NCBI GenBank assembly: GCA_946615905.1
Contig: CAMOIE010000005.1
Coordinates: forward strand, 62,001-126,000
From: an uncultured Treponema sp.
GTDB lineage: Bacteria; Spirochaetota; Spirochaetia; Treponematales; Treponemataceae
Reading direction: 5' to 3'
DNA length: 64,000 bases
Shown piece after piece: positions 8,455-16,801 of the stretch (position 1 is the stretch's first letter; each line of letters opens with the position of its first letter). The translations under genes were made by a program, and so were the position numbers. The notes beneath the pieces were generated by a model. That model made no database searches, had not been told where the DNA came from, and worked only from the letters and a program-made list of their open reading frames with translations.

Positions 8455-9795
8455 TTACATCCGCTGCTTTAACTTTAACAAGATTGCATCCAATTCAGCA
8501 TTTAAACGAGAAACTTCCTCGTGGTCAACTAAATCCGGGTCAGATTGCAAAGAATTTATGCGGTCAATCAAATCCTGAACATATTCTGGGTCTAGCTGGG
8601 CATCAGTCACAGGAGGAACGATAAATTCAAAGTCCGCCTTTTCAGGCTGGGGGGCAGGCACGTTTTGACTTTTTTTGGGTTCCTCCGGCGGAAGAATTTT
8701 ATTTTCGGCTTCAGGCACCTCTTCTTTTTGTTCCGGCTGCGCTTCTGATTTTTCAGGCTCCGAAGAGACAGGACTTTCTGCCACAGGAGTTTTTTCCACT
8801 ACAGGGGCAGGAACCACCCCATTTTTGAAAAAAGAATTTCCGTCAGGTTTGATTCCATCATGGCCCGTAAAAATGTAGAAAACAAGGCTTCCAGTCTGCC
8901 CGGCTTTTAAAACCAAGACCGGCCAGTTGACGCAGATGACAGAATTATTCAAGTAGGAAATAGAATTGAAAGACCTTCCGCTGACCGCAGACGGCAACCA
9001 ATTCGCCTTTTCAATATAGCCCCTGTTAGAGACAGTTACAGCATCCGGGGTAGTAAGTCCAGGAGCGGAAAAATAAAACTGCGCCCATGTATTGCCATCA
9101 GTCGTATAAAGTGACTTTTCATTTTCCATGTCAAGAATTTGCTCTTCGCTGGTAAGCTGGCGACCGTTGCCAGTTGTAAAATGAGTTTTTATACGCTCGC
9201 CCAAAACTGTGTCAAAAATTCCCTTGAGAGAAAAAGCCTGCATCTTCGAGGAAAGATTTGTAACATAGGCAGTCACTTTTACAGCATCCTGACCAAGACT
9301 TTCTTTTGTCTCTACAAGTGTAAAATCCACGATGACATTGGCCTTTTTCTTAATTGTATAGCCAAGCTGACCGCCCTCTTCCAATTTTCTGACAGTCTTT
9401 TTTACGACTGAGCTGGCAGACAGATTGTAAACTTTGTTTCCGATTTTCAGCAAAAAGGAATTTGAGCAAGCAGAGGAAGGTGCAAGAATATAATTCTTAC
9501 CACCCTCGGAATCTAAGGCTGCGATAGTATATGAAGCCGAGGAGCCGTCTAAAAAGACCCTGACATTTTCTTTTCCAAACGAATGGCTGCGGACTTCTTT
9601 GTAAGAAACATTTAGATTTGCCCCCTGCGCTGGTTGAGGCTGAGCTGTTGGCCCAGGCTCTTGTGCTGGTTGAGCAGGAGAAGCCGATTGGACAGACTTT
9701 TCCTCATCTTTTTTATCATCTTGGGCAAAAAGACAAGCGTTCAAGGCAGAAAAGGCAAGCAAAAGAGAAATTATTGTTCTTACAGACTTTTTCAC
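8455..9795 (-). CDS. Exported protein with Pro/Glu-rich linker, function unknown
   Basis: N-terminal signal sequence (SVRTIISLLLAFSALNACLFAQ), probably cleaved after AQ; LNAC could alternatively act as a loose spirochaetal lipobox. Residues ~55-310 form a beta-rich domain (for example VRVFLDGSSASYTIAALDSE). A Pro/Glu/Lys-rich linker (~315-385) leads to a short helical C-terminus (DLIDRINSLQSDPDLVDHEE). GTG 9795 was chosen because GGAG lies 8 nt upstream; GTG 9804 also fits but would abut the SD. Neighbours are two TPR/coiled-coil proteins in the same transcription unit. No family was recognised. Confidence 0.82.
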   Translation of the reverse strand: MKKSVRTIISLLLAFSALNACLFAQDDKKDEEKSVQSASPAQPAQEPGPTAQPQPAQGANLNVSYKEVRSHSFGKENVRVFLDGSSASYTIAALDSEGGKNYILAPSSACSNSFLLKIGNKVYNLSASSVVKKTVRKLEEGGQLGYTIKKKANVIVDFTLVETKESLGQDAVKVTAYVTNLSSKMQAFSLKGIFDTVLGERIKTHFTTGNGRQLTSEEQILDMENEKSLYTTDGNTWAQFYFSAPGLTTPDAVTVSNRGYIEKANWLPSAVSGRSFNSISYLNNSVICVNWPVLVLKAGQTGSLVFYIFTGHDGIKPDGNSFFKNGVVPAPVVEKTPVAESPVSSEPEKSEAQPEQKEEVPEAENKILPPEEPKKSQNVPAPQPEKADFEFIVPPVTDAQLDPEYVQDLIDRINSLQSDPDLVDHEEVSRLNAELDAILLKLKQRM

Positions 9796-9800
9796 TTCAT

Positions 9801-10826
9801 TCACTCCTGATTTGAGTCCAACAAATACTGGAGGACTTTAGCTTTGCGCTTAAGGACTTCTATATCAGTCTCCCCTGATGCTGACGCAGGCTTGACTCCC
9901 GGCTGAACGACAACGAAAGAAGAATTTGACCCGTTCTTTTCTACCAAGGAATCAGGATTACGCTTTTCCACAGGGTCGGGGATATTCCTTGCAGAAGCCT
10001 TTTTTGCAGCCTCAGCGCGGGCTTTCTCAGCGGCAAGTTCACGTTCCGCAGCAAGACGGGCTTCTTCCTCAGCCTTTGTCTTTTCCTCATTCTCACGGTT
10101 CAGGCGGTTGATTTCTCCTTCAGCGTCGGAAAGCTGCTTTCTCAAGCCCATGGAGTCCTCAGCCTGCTTCATGCGAAGCTCCCTCTCAAAGTCCTCGCGG
10201 GCGGCAAGATTCTCTTCCCCGGTGACTTTCAAAAGATAAAGGAGCTTCTCCTCGCGGCTGCGCTGCAAAATCATTTCGATTCTGTAGCGGGCATCGGGAA
10301 CTTTCTCACAATCTGGAAAATCCTTTACAATCCGCTCGTAGATGGCCAGGGCGGAGTCAAAGTTGTATTCAGTGTAAAAATCTTCGGCAATCCAGTACAA
10401 GGCGGACGGATAAACGGGGGAGTCACTGTTCTTGTGGCAAAAATCGCTTAAGACAAGGATAGAGTCCTCGTTCTTTCCTAGCAAATGCAAAAGCCTCCCC
10501 TTTTGGTACTGGATGAAAGGCAGGTAGCGGCTCGAAAGGTATTTTTTCTCAAAGGCGTTGCAGTCAGCGTAGGCCTCATTGTACTCACCCGCGGAGATTT
10601 CACTCATGACCGTCATGTAGGCGACCTCATCCGTAATATAAGAAGGATTTACGGATGCCGCCTGCCGAAAGAACAAGAGGGCGTTGTTCCAGTCGCCCAT
10701 CCTATAAGCCTGATAGGCAGGTTCCAGCCCCGCATGATTAGACGGAGTTTTCGCCGCCAATGGAAGAGAAAAACAGGCAAGGGCACAGAGCGCGGGAAAA
10801 AACTTTTTTGTAATAGTCGCTTTCAT
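9801..10826 (-). CDS. Periplasmic TPR/coiled-coil protein
   Basis: Signal peptide at residues 1-25 (FFPALCALACFSLPLAAK). TPR-like repeats follow at ~33-195 (AYQAYRMGDWNNALLFFRQA; ALYWIAEDFYTEYNFDSALA; IYERIVKDFPDCEKVPDARY), then a coiled coil rich in R, E, K and A at ~215-285 and a low-complexity tail. The repeats and spacing resemble BamD/CpoB(YbgF)-type periplasmic scaffolds, but the domain order does not match a named family. The start shares a base with the rpe stop, and the end overlaps the next gene region. Confidence 0.85.
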   Translation of the reverse strand: MKATITKKFFPALCALACFSLPLAAKTPSNHAGLEPAYQAYRMGDWNNALLFFRQAASVNPSYITDEVAYMTVMSEISAGEYNEAYADCNAFEKKYLSSRYLPFIQYQKGRLLHLLGKNEDSILVLSDFCHKNSDSPVYPSALYWIAEDFYTEYNFDSALAIYERIVKDFPDCEKVPDARYRIEMILQRSREEKLLYLLKVTGEENLAAREDFERELRMKQAEDSMGLRKQLSDAEGEINRLNRENEEKTKAEEEARLAAERELAAEKARAEAAKKASARNIPDPVEKRNPDSLVEKNGSNSSFVVVQPGVKPASASGETDIEVLKRKAKVLQYLLDSNQE

Positions 10827-11458
10827 TAATTCTCCCAGTCGAATTTGCCGGAAAAAAATGCGGAGCCGGTGACAACAATGTCTGTCCCGGCATCAAGCAC
10901 AGATTTTACCGTAGAATTGTTCACGCCGCCGTCCACGGAAATAAGGAAATTATAACCTTTTTCACGGCGGATTTCGTTGAGGCGGGCGATTTTATCCACG
11001 CAGGAGGGAATCAATTTTTGCCCCCCGAAGCCCGGATTCACAGTCATCACCAGCACAATATCAATATCGGCTAAAATCTCTGATAAGGTTAAAAGAGGAG
11101 TTGACGGAACAATTGAAATTCCAGCTTTTTTGCCCAAATCATGGATGTGGGAGACAAGGCGGTTGATATGGACGGTGGATTCGGCATGAAAAGTAATCCA
11201 GTCGGCCCCGGCTTCCGCGAAAGAGTCGACCATTTCCTCAGGCCGCTCGACCATCAGGTGGACATCAAAAGGCAGGCTGGTCTTGGGTCTCAGGGACTTT
11301 ATGACCGGCTGACCGTAGGAAATCTGCGGGACAAAGTGGCCGTCCATCACGTCGATGTGGACAGCGCCAGATTTTTTTTCTTCTATAAGTTTTAATGCCC
11401 CTTCCAAGTCGCCGAAATCAGCGGAAAGGAGCGAAGGTGAAAGTATGCGTTTTTTCAT
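10826..11458 (-). CDS. rpe: Ribulose-phosphate 3-epimerase
   Basis: Interconverts ribulose-5-phosphate and xylulose-5-phosphate in the pentose phosphate pathway. TIM-barrel signatures: LSPSLLSADFGDLEGAL, VHIDVMDGHFVP (metal-binding His and Asp), DVHLMVERPE, FHAES, VMTVNPGFGGQKLIP and ISVDGGVNNSTV (second metal Asp), ending ADIVVTGSAFF-like. Start ATG 11458 gives 210 residues, the family's usual length; the frame is open to 11602, but that extension reads through a repeat element and is not conserved-looking. It is first in the unit rpe-TPR-exported-TPR. Confidence 0.95.
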   Translation of the reverse strand: MKKRILSPSLLSADFGDLEGALKLIEEKKSGAVHIDVMDGHFVPQISYGQPVIKSLRPKTSLPFDVHLMVERPEEMVDSFAEAGADWITFHAESTVHINRLVSHIHDLGKKAGISIVPSTPLLTLSEILADIDIVLVMTVNPGFGGQKLIPSCVDKIARLNEIRREKGYNFLISVDGGVNNSTVKSVLDAGTDIVVTGSAFFSGKFDWEN

Positions 11459-11836
11459 TTGTTCTATATTATCAGAAGAAAGGCGAATAGTGAATAATGA
11501 AAAATGAAAAATTTGAGGGGAAGCAGGGGCTGTCTCAAAAGAATAAAACGCGGTGGTTGAGCTTGCGTCGTCCTGAGCTTGTCGAAGGGTAGAAACCACC
11601 ATATATAGTCCGAGAGGTCATTTCGACAGGCTCAATGACCACACACCCCCATCTGTCACGGTGGCAAGCCCCCGTTCCCCGCTACGCAAAAAGGGCTGCG
11701 ACACGGGAAAAAATTGCGCAAAGCCTGGAGCCATGCCGGAGGCAGTGCGCAGCACCGCGCGGTGAGCAAGTGGCGGAAGGCGGAGACGGCGAAAATCTCG
11801 CGCCCGAAAAGTTTAAAAAAAAGTTGAAATTAGCTA
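11459..11836. repeat. Non-coding spacer with inverted repeats of the TCGACA/GAGCTTGTCGA type
   Basis: A 484-nt gap between rpe and the next plus-strand gene, with no convincing frame. Nested inverted repeats are visible: GGTGGTT (11552-11558) with AACCACC (11594-11600), GGTCATT (11616-11622) with AATGACC (11634-11640), and GAGCTTGTCGAA (11575-11586) roughly complementary to TTCGACAGGCTC (11622-11633). A related GGTTGAGCTTGTCGAAACC stretch occurs near 47149-47167. From 11660 to 11800 the DNA is GC-rich and low in pattern; nothing is assigned there. Confidence 0.6.
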
Positions 11837-11865
11837 TTGACAGATATTGATAAAGCCATTATAAA
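11837..11865 (+). promoter_or_regulatory. Upstream sigma-70-type promoter (P1) for the TPR-greA unit
   Basis: TTGACA at 11837-11842 and TATAAA at 11860-11865, spacing 17 bp. It is the first of two near-consensus promoters before the TPR gene and would give a leader of about 70 nt. Confidence 0.6.
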
Positions 11866-11900
11866 CTTTAGCCCAAATTTTCAAAAATACAGTGATTTTA

Positions 11901-11928
11901 TTGACTAAAAATTTCATTTTGATATAAT
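11901..11928 (+). promoter_or_regulatory. Downstream sigma-70-type promoter (P2) for the TPR-greA unit
   Basis: TTGACT at 11901-11906 and TATAAT at 11923-11928, spacing 16 bp. Transcription would start near 11935, only about 8 nt before ATG 11943, leaving almost no leader. The TTG at 11928 is inside the -10 box and therefore cannot be the start on this transcript. Confidence 0.7.
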
Positions 11929-11942
11929 TGAGAGTACACGCT

Positions 11943-12875
11943 ATGGGAATTCAGTCTGACATCGGTTTGAATGAGGTTTACACCCTGCTTGAGGAAGGAA
12001 ATATCGCGCAGGCGAGGGCGAGACTCACGTCAATTTTGGAATATAACCTCGACAATAAAGAAGTCAGTTTTGCAATCTGGTGCTGCTCCTTTTGGTTCGA
12101 CACGTTCAGGCAGCTGGAAAACCTAACGCCTTACGATGCCGGAGAGACTTTGGTCGCCCAGTGGAAACTTTTTATCCCGGCGTTGAAACACGAGGGCAGG
12201 ACTCTCTACGATGGTGCCCTTTATGCGGTTCAGACGGGAGTTTTCAACAAGGCCTTTCAGAATTACAGCCAGCTTGACGAGGAAGCGGACTCAGCCCAAA
12301 AGGCAGAAATCCGCAGAAAGGAAGGCCTGTGCCTGAAAAAGCTCGGAAAACAGGGTGAGGCTTTGGCCTATCTCAAAGAGGCGAACGAGCTTTTGCCCAA
12401 TCAGCCTGAGATTCTCGCCGAAATCGCCGACTGCTACGCCCTCTGCGGCGAGGAGAAAATCGCCAAGCTTTTGTTCCGCGAGGCTTTTTTCATCGATGCG
12501 GAAAAAGTCGACCTGGATTTTCTGGACTCGGAGCTTATCTGCGTCCTTATCCGTCAGGTCGAGGAAAGAGGGCTTTCCGGCTCTGTCTTGCAGCAGTGGA
12601 TTCCGGTTTACGGGGTTCTCTACGGAGTCCTGAACATCAAGCGGGAGCTTAGAAGTCAGGAGTTTGGCAAGCTGAGGCAGGACATATACGCCTGCGAGAA
12701 TGAGCTAAAAAATCCTTCGAACGATGCGAAAACGCTGACTCCGAAGCTGATTAATATGTATTTCTGGCTGATTGACCACTACGTTCAGTCCGGTGACGAC
12801 AGCCCGAAAATAAACGACGTTTTACTGAAAATCAAACTGCTTGACCGCAACGTCTACGATTTGTACGTCAAGTAA
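11943..12875 (+). CDS. TPR-containing protein upstream of greA
   Basis: 310 residues, no signal peptide or membrane segment, so cytoplasmic. TPR-like pairs are at ~8-40 (VYTLLEEGNIAQARARLTSI), ~95-160 (ALYAVQTGVFNKAFQNYSQL; GLCLKKLGKQGEALAYLKEA) and ~150-185 (PEILAEIADCYALCGEEKIA). ATG 11943 is chosen because the longer frame would start at a TTG within the -10 box. It ends 23 nt before greA, so the two are probably cotranscribed. It may be a partner of the long N-terminal helical extension of GreA; this is inference from position only. Confidence 0.85.
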   Translation: MGIQSDIGLNEVYTLLEEGNIAQARARLTSILEYNLDNKEVSFAIWCCSFWFDTFRQLENLTPYDAGETLVAQWKLFIPALKHEGRTLYDGALYAVQTGVFNKAFQNYSQLDEEADSAQKAEIRRKEGLCLKKLGKQGEALAYLKEANELLPNQPEILAEIADCYALCGEEKIAKLLFREAFFIDAEKVDLDFLDSELICVLIRQVEERGLSGSVLQQWIPVYGVLYGVLNIKRELRSQEFGKLRQDIYACENELKNPSNDAKTLTPKLINMYFWLIDHYVQSGDDSPKINDVLLKIKLLDRNVYDLYVK

Positions 12876-12898
12876 GAAAATTAGAATAGGAGACAAAC

Positions 12899-15595
12899 AT
12901 GTCCGAAGAGCTTGTAAAATCAGTTCAGGAAAAGCTGAAAGAAGAAACATGGACACGCGCAACAATCAGCAACTACACAAAATCAAACCTGATTGAACTG
13001 GCAGAAATCGTTGAGAAAGCAAAGAACGAGAATTGCATCGACGAAATCAAGGAAATCTGTGACCAGAAACTCGCCCAGTCAAAAGACTCAGTTATGGCCC
13101 TCTACATTTCCGGGATGCTCGGTCTCAAAAAGGGTGCTTTGGACACATCAGCCCTGGTTCTCCTGATTGACATCTTCAAGAAAAACCACAAGGAACCGCT
13201 CGTAACTTATGTATGCGACACAATCCTTGAGGAAGACCCCAACAATAAATTCGCCCTCCGCACCCTTTTCTCAGCATACCGGGCAGCCGGCGATGAGAAA
13301 ATGTGGGAAATCGCAGAGAAAATCGTAAAAATCGACTTCGAGGAGGCTGAAATCACAAAACTCCTCGCTGACCACTATGAGGAGAAAGGCAACAAGGACA
13401 CATCGATCGAATTCTACAAGAAAGCCCTCCTCCGCTACGTCAATGCTAAGAATATAAACGCCCTCAAGGAAGTTTGGCTCAAGGTGGTCGGACTCATTCC
13501 TGAGGAAATCGACTTCTTCAACCTGGTTCAGCGCAAGGTCGCAAAGACAATCAGCGAAATCAAAGCCGCCCTCCTCATGCGCGACGTTTACCCCTACTAC
13601 AAGGACAACAAACGCTGGGACACAGCGATTGACATTTTGAAGCAGATTCTCCAGTCTGACGAAAAAGACAGCTGGGCACGCAAAGAAATCACAGAATGCT
13701 TCAAGAATAAATACGCAGACCACTCAGGAGTTGACGAGTACATCAAGTCATCAAACTTGAACCAGTCATTCCGCAACGTATTCGAGGCAATCAGCGACTT
13801 TGAGAAGCACATCGCCTTTGACGCTAAGAATTTCGTCTGGCACCGCACATGGCACGTCGGCGTAATCCGCAAGGTTGCAAACGACACTCTGACAATCCAG
13901 TTCGGAGGAGCTGCCGGAGTCAAAACAATGTCTCTCAAAATGGCAGTCGAGGCCCTGGAGCCGCTGGCAAAAGACCATATCAAAGTCCTCAAGGCAATCA
14001 CAAAGAAGGACGTCCTCGCAAAGAAAATCAAGGACGACAAAGCCTGGGCGCTCAAGACAATCATCAAGTCTTTCGGAAATTCATGCGACTTCAAAAAAAT
14101 CAAGGCAGAGCTTGTTCCCTCAGTCCTCACCGCAAGCGAATGGACCGGTTGGAATTCCGCCGCGAAGAAAATTCTTGAGTCAGACTCAACATTCGTAGTC
14201 AATCCGGCCAACGAAAAAGAATACATGGTTCGCGATCACGAAATCACTATGGAAGAAAAGCTCAACAACGAATTCAAAGCTCAGAAGCAGTTCTTCCCGA
14301 AGATTGACGTCCTCGTGCGCTATCTGAACGATGACGAGACGGACAAGTCAAACGACCTCTTCGCCGACATGGTAAGCTACTTCAAGGCCTACCTCAAGGC
14401 AATCAACTCAGTGAACGAGCAGGTCGTAGCCTCATATCTGACAATCCAAAAAATCGGAGCAGCTTGCCCCGCCCTCGCCTACCAGCCAACGTTCACATTC
14501 GAGGCCATGTACCGCGAGATTGAGAACCCGCGCTCAATGTATTCTTCACTCAAAGACACAAAGAACACAAGCTTGCAGGAAGACTTCCTCACAGACATCA
14601 GAATGTTGCCTGACTGGGTTGACCAGTACATCAAGCTCTTCCCGACAGTTCTTTCCCAGAAGGTTTTGGACACCCTGATTAACACGGGCAACGTTGAGAA
14701 AGTAAAGCAGCTTGCTATTGACTCATTTGACGACTACCGCGTATACCGCGATGCGATTCTCTTCTTCTTCGAGAACAGCCGCGATGCTGACTGGTTCAAA
14801 GAGGCGAACATTCCTCTCCAGAAGCAGCTGATTGCAATCGTCAACATCATCGCCCAGACATACCGCGAGATGGACAACCACGTTGACACTACGGGCAACC
14901 GCAAAATCAATAAGACTGCCCAAAAACTCATCTTCGAGTCAGGCGTTTACGCCGACTACATGCTCTCAAGCGACAAAGACACGATGACCCACATGTACAC
15001 CCTCGTTGATGATATTCCGGCACTCGAACAGTCAGTAAAGTCACAGTTGCGCAACAAGATTCTTGAGAAGTACCCCGACTACAAATTCCACAAGACGGAG
15101 GAAAAAGCTTCCGCCCCGGCCGGAATGTTGGTCACAGCCGCAAAACTCACGGAAAAACGCGCCCTTCAGGAACGCATGAACACCGTGGACTTGCCCGCAA
15201 TCGCAAAGGAAATCGCCGAGGCAAAGGAAAAGGGAGACTTGAAGGAAAACGCGGAGTACATCGCGGCAAAAGAAGCCCAGCACAAGCTCAGCCAGGACCT
15301 CAAACGTCTCGAAGGAGAGCTTGGTCGCGCCCAGATTTTCGACCCCACAACCGCGACAACCTCATACATCTCATTCGGCACAGTCGTCACTCTTACGAAC
15401 AAGGACGAGGGAAAGGACGAGAAGTACACAATCCTCGGACCATGGGAGTCAGATCCGGACAACGGAGTCATCTCCTATATGTCACCATTCGGAAACGCGG
15501 TTCTCAACGCAAAAGCCGGAGAGGACATTTCTTTCAAGATTAACGACCACCGCTACAACTACACGGTCAAGTCAATCGAGCTTGCAAAGATTTAA
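12899..15595 (+). CDS. greA: Giant GreA: transcript cleavage factor with ~740-residue helical N-terminal extension
   Basis: The C-terminal ~155 residues are a complete GreA: an N-terminal coiled coil with acidic tip AKEKGDLKENAEYIAAKEAQ, which enters the RNA polymerase secondary channel and stimulates cleavage of backtracked RNA, then the FKBP-like domain (SYISFGTVVTLTNKDEGKDE; ISYMSPFGNAVLNAKAGEDI). Residues 1-~740 are mostly helical repeat-like sequence with no named domain seen; TPR-like pieces occur at ~100-180. Large GreA proteins of about 900 residues are known in Borrelia and treponemes. SD AGGAG lies 8 nt before the ATG. The stop overlaps the convergent cbiC stop by 4 nt (TTAA). Confidence 0.93.
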   Translation: MSEELVKSVQEKLKEETWTRATISNYTKSNLIELAEIVEKAKNENCIDEIKEICDQKLAQSKDSVMALYISGMLGLKKGALDTSALVLLIDIFKKNHKEPLVTYVCDTILEEDPNNKFALRTLFSAYRAAGDEKMWEIAEKIVKIDFEEAEITKLLADHYEEKGNKDTSIEFYKKALLRYVNAKNINALKEVWLKVVGLIPEEIDFFNLVQRKVAKTISEIKAALLMRDVYPYYKDNKRWDTAIDILKQILQSDEKDSWARKEITECFKNKYADHSGVDEYIKSSNLNQSFRNVFEAISDFEKHIAFDAKNFVWHRTWHVGVIRKVANDTLTIQFGGAAGVKTMSLKMAVEALEPLAKDHIKVLKAITKKDVLAKKIKDDKAWALKTIIKSFGNSCDFKKIKAELVPSVLTASEWTGWNSAAKKILESDSTFVVNPANEKEYMVRDHEITMEEKLNNEFKAQKQFFPKIDVLVRYLNDDETDKSNDLFADMVSYFKAYLKAINSVNEQVVASYLTIQKIGAACPALAYQPTFTFEAMYREIENPRSMYSSLKDTKNTSLQEDFLTDIRMLPDWVDQYIKLFPTVLSQKVLDTLINTGNVEKVKQLAIDSFDDYRVYRDAILFFFENSRDADWFKEANIPLQKQLIAIVNIIAQTYREMDNHVDTTGNRKINKTAQKLIFESGVYADYMLSSDKDTMTHMYTLVDDIPALEQSVKSQLRNKILEKYPDYKFHKTEEKASAPAGMLVTAAKLTEKRALQERMNTVDLPAIAKEIAEAKEKGDLKENAEYIAAKEAQHKLSQDLKRLEGELGRAQIFDPTTATTSYISFGTVVTLTNKDEGKDEKYTILGPWESDPDNGVISYMSPFGNAVLNAKAGEDISFKINDHRYNYTVKSIELAKI

Positions 15596-16263
15596 TCGAT
15601 ATAAAGCAGCGAGTTGACAATCGCTGCCGCAATATTCGAGCCCCCCTTGTTGCCCTTTACGGCGATTAGGGGGATTTTTGTTTTTAAAAGCAATTCCTTT
15701 GCTGCAACAACATTCACAAAGCCCACCGGGGCGGCGACTAGAAATGCTGGATTTACAAGGTCACCATCATAGAGCTGTCGCAGGCGGACCAAAAAAGTCG
15801 GGGCATTGCCAGAGACAAAGACAAGTGGGCGGCCGCTCCCGGAAAAACTCTGTACAGCCTTGTCAACTGAGCAGGCGGCGCGGGTAAGGCCGGAGGATTT
15901 CGAGGCGGTGGCAACATCATCGTCGGACATAAAGCAGACGACATCGATTCCAAATTTTTTGCATGTCGCAGAAGAGATTCCCGCCTTTGCCATGTTCGTG
16001 TCGGTGATAATCACGGGCTTTTCATTTTTCAATATTTTACAGGCGGTTTTTACGGCATCTGGTGAAAAATAAAGATTTTGCGCGAAGGAAAAATCCGCGC
16101 TCGTGTGAATGCAGCGAATTATCACAGGAGCCTTTTCATCCTCAAGGTTGATTTTGCGGGCAGTCAGCCCGGCGCGGATTATCTCAAAGGAGCGTCTCTC
16201 TATTTCTTTAGGCGGCAGTCTCTCTATTTCAGGGTATTCTGGCAGCTTGTCAAATAATTCCAT
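15592..16263 (-). CDS. cbiC: Precorrin-8X / cobalt-precorrin-8 methylmutase
   Basis: Moves the C-11 methyl group to C-12 to give hydrogenobyrinate or cobyrinate in corrin synthesis. Signatures: VIIRCIHTSADFSFAQNL (catalytic His region), VIITDTNMAKAGISS, VAAPVGFVNVVAAKELL and IAVKGNKGGSNIAAAIVNSL. The 223-residue length fits CbiC/CobH. It begins 1 nt after the cobA stop and is last in the ispH-cobD-cobQ-cobA-cbiC unit. Other corrin-ring genes are not in this window, so the pathway must be completed elsewhere or be partial. Confidence 0.93.
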   Translation of the reverse strand: MELFDKLPEYPEIERLPPKEIERRSFEIIRAGLTARKINLEDEKAPVIIRCIHTSADFSFAQNLYFSPDAVKTACKILKNEKPVIITDTNMAKAGISSATCKKFGIDVVCFMSDDDVATASKSSGLTRAACSVDKAVQSFSGSGRPLVFVSGNAPTFLVRLRQLYDGDLVNPAFLVAAPVGFVNVVAAKELLLKTKIPLIAVKGNKGGSNIAAAIVNSLLYID

Positions 16264-16264
16264 T

Positions 16265-16801
16265 TTAAAACTCGACTCCTTCCCTTGCCACTATTCCACT
16301 GTCAAAGGGGTGGCGGATTTTCTTCATCTCAGTCGCGTAGTCGGCAAGAGAAAACAAGGTTTCACTTGGATTGCGGCCCGTAAGGACGACTTCGATTTTT
16401 GGATTTTCAGAAAGCCCCTTTATCTTTTCGACCGCATAAGCCTCATCCAAAAGACCGTGGGCGATTGTAGCGCAGATTTCATCAAAAACGAGCAAAAGCC
16501 TTCCGTCAGCCTGGCTTTTGAGAAAACTTTCCGCACGTCCTAGGGCAGAATCAAAAAGCTCTGGGGTGATTTTACGGCTCTCAGTCCGCTCTTCTAAAGT
16601 CATCTGGGCAAAAAATTTCTTGGGAAAATTTCCCCTCATAACCTCAATTCCAAGTTTTTCAAGTGAGGTCAACTCGGAGACAGGGCGAGATTTTAAAAAC
16701 TGGCAGAAAATCACCTTTCCGCCGGAGCCTGAAAAACGCAGGGCAAGTCCTAGGGCGGCTGTGGTCTTTCCCTTGCCCTCTCCAAAATACAAGTGAATCA
16801 T
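16265..16801 (-). CDS. cobA: Cob(I)yrinic acid a,c-diamide adenosyltransferase (CobA/BtuR type)
   Basis: Attaches the 5'-deoxyadenosyl group to the corrinoid cobalt using ATP. P-loop HLYFGEGKGKTTAALGLALR at the N-terminus, KVIFCQFLKS, LLVFDEICATIAHGLLDE, and LTGRNPSETLFSLADYATEM near the C-terminus are CobA/CobO/BtuR features. The 178-residue length is normal. Its ATG overlaps the cobQ stop (4 nt). Confidence 0.94.
   Translation of the reverse strand: MIHLYFGEGKGKTTAALGLALRFSGSGGKVIFCQFLKSRPVSELTSLEKLGIEVMRGNFPKKFFAQMTLEERTESRKITPELFDSALGRAESFLKSQADGRLLLVFDEICATIAHGLLDEAYAVEKIKGLSENPKIEVVLTGRNPSETLFSLADYATEMKKIRHPFDSGIVAREGVEF

Noticed and set aside
11459-11602. 48-codon N-terminal extension of Rpe
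   Set aside because: It reads through inverted repeats, and the protein from 11458 has the full family length and start.
11660-11810. Small structured RNA or tRNA in the GC-rich spacer
   Set aside because: No cloverleaf, T-loop or known RNA core could be made; the pattern is only GC-rich.
13597-14226. Long minus-strand frames inside greA
   Set aside because: They are shadows of greA with no SD and no recognisable protein.
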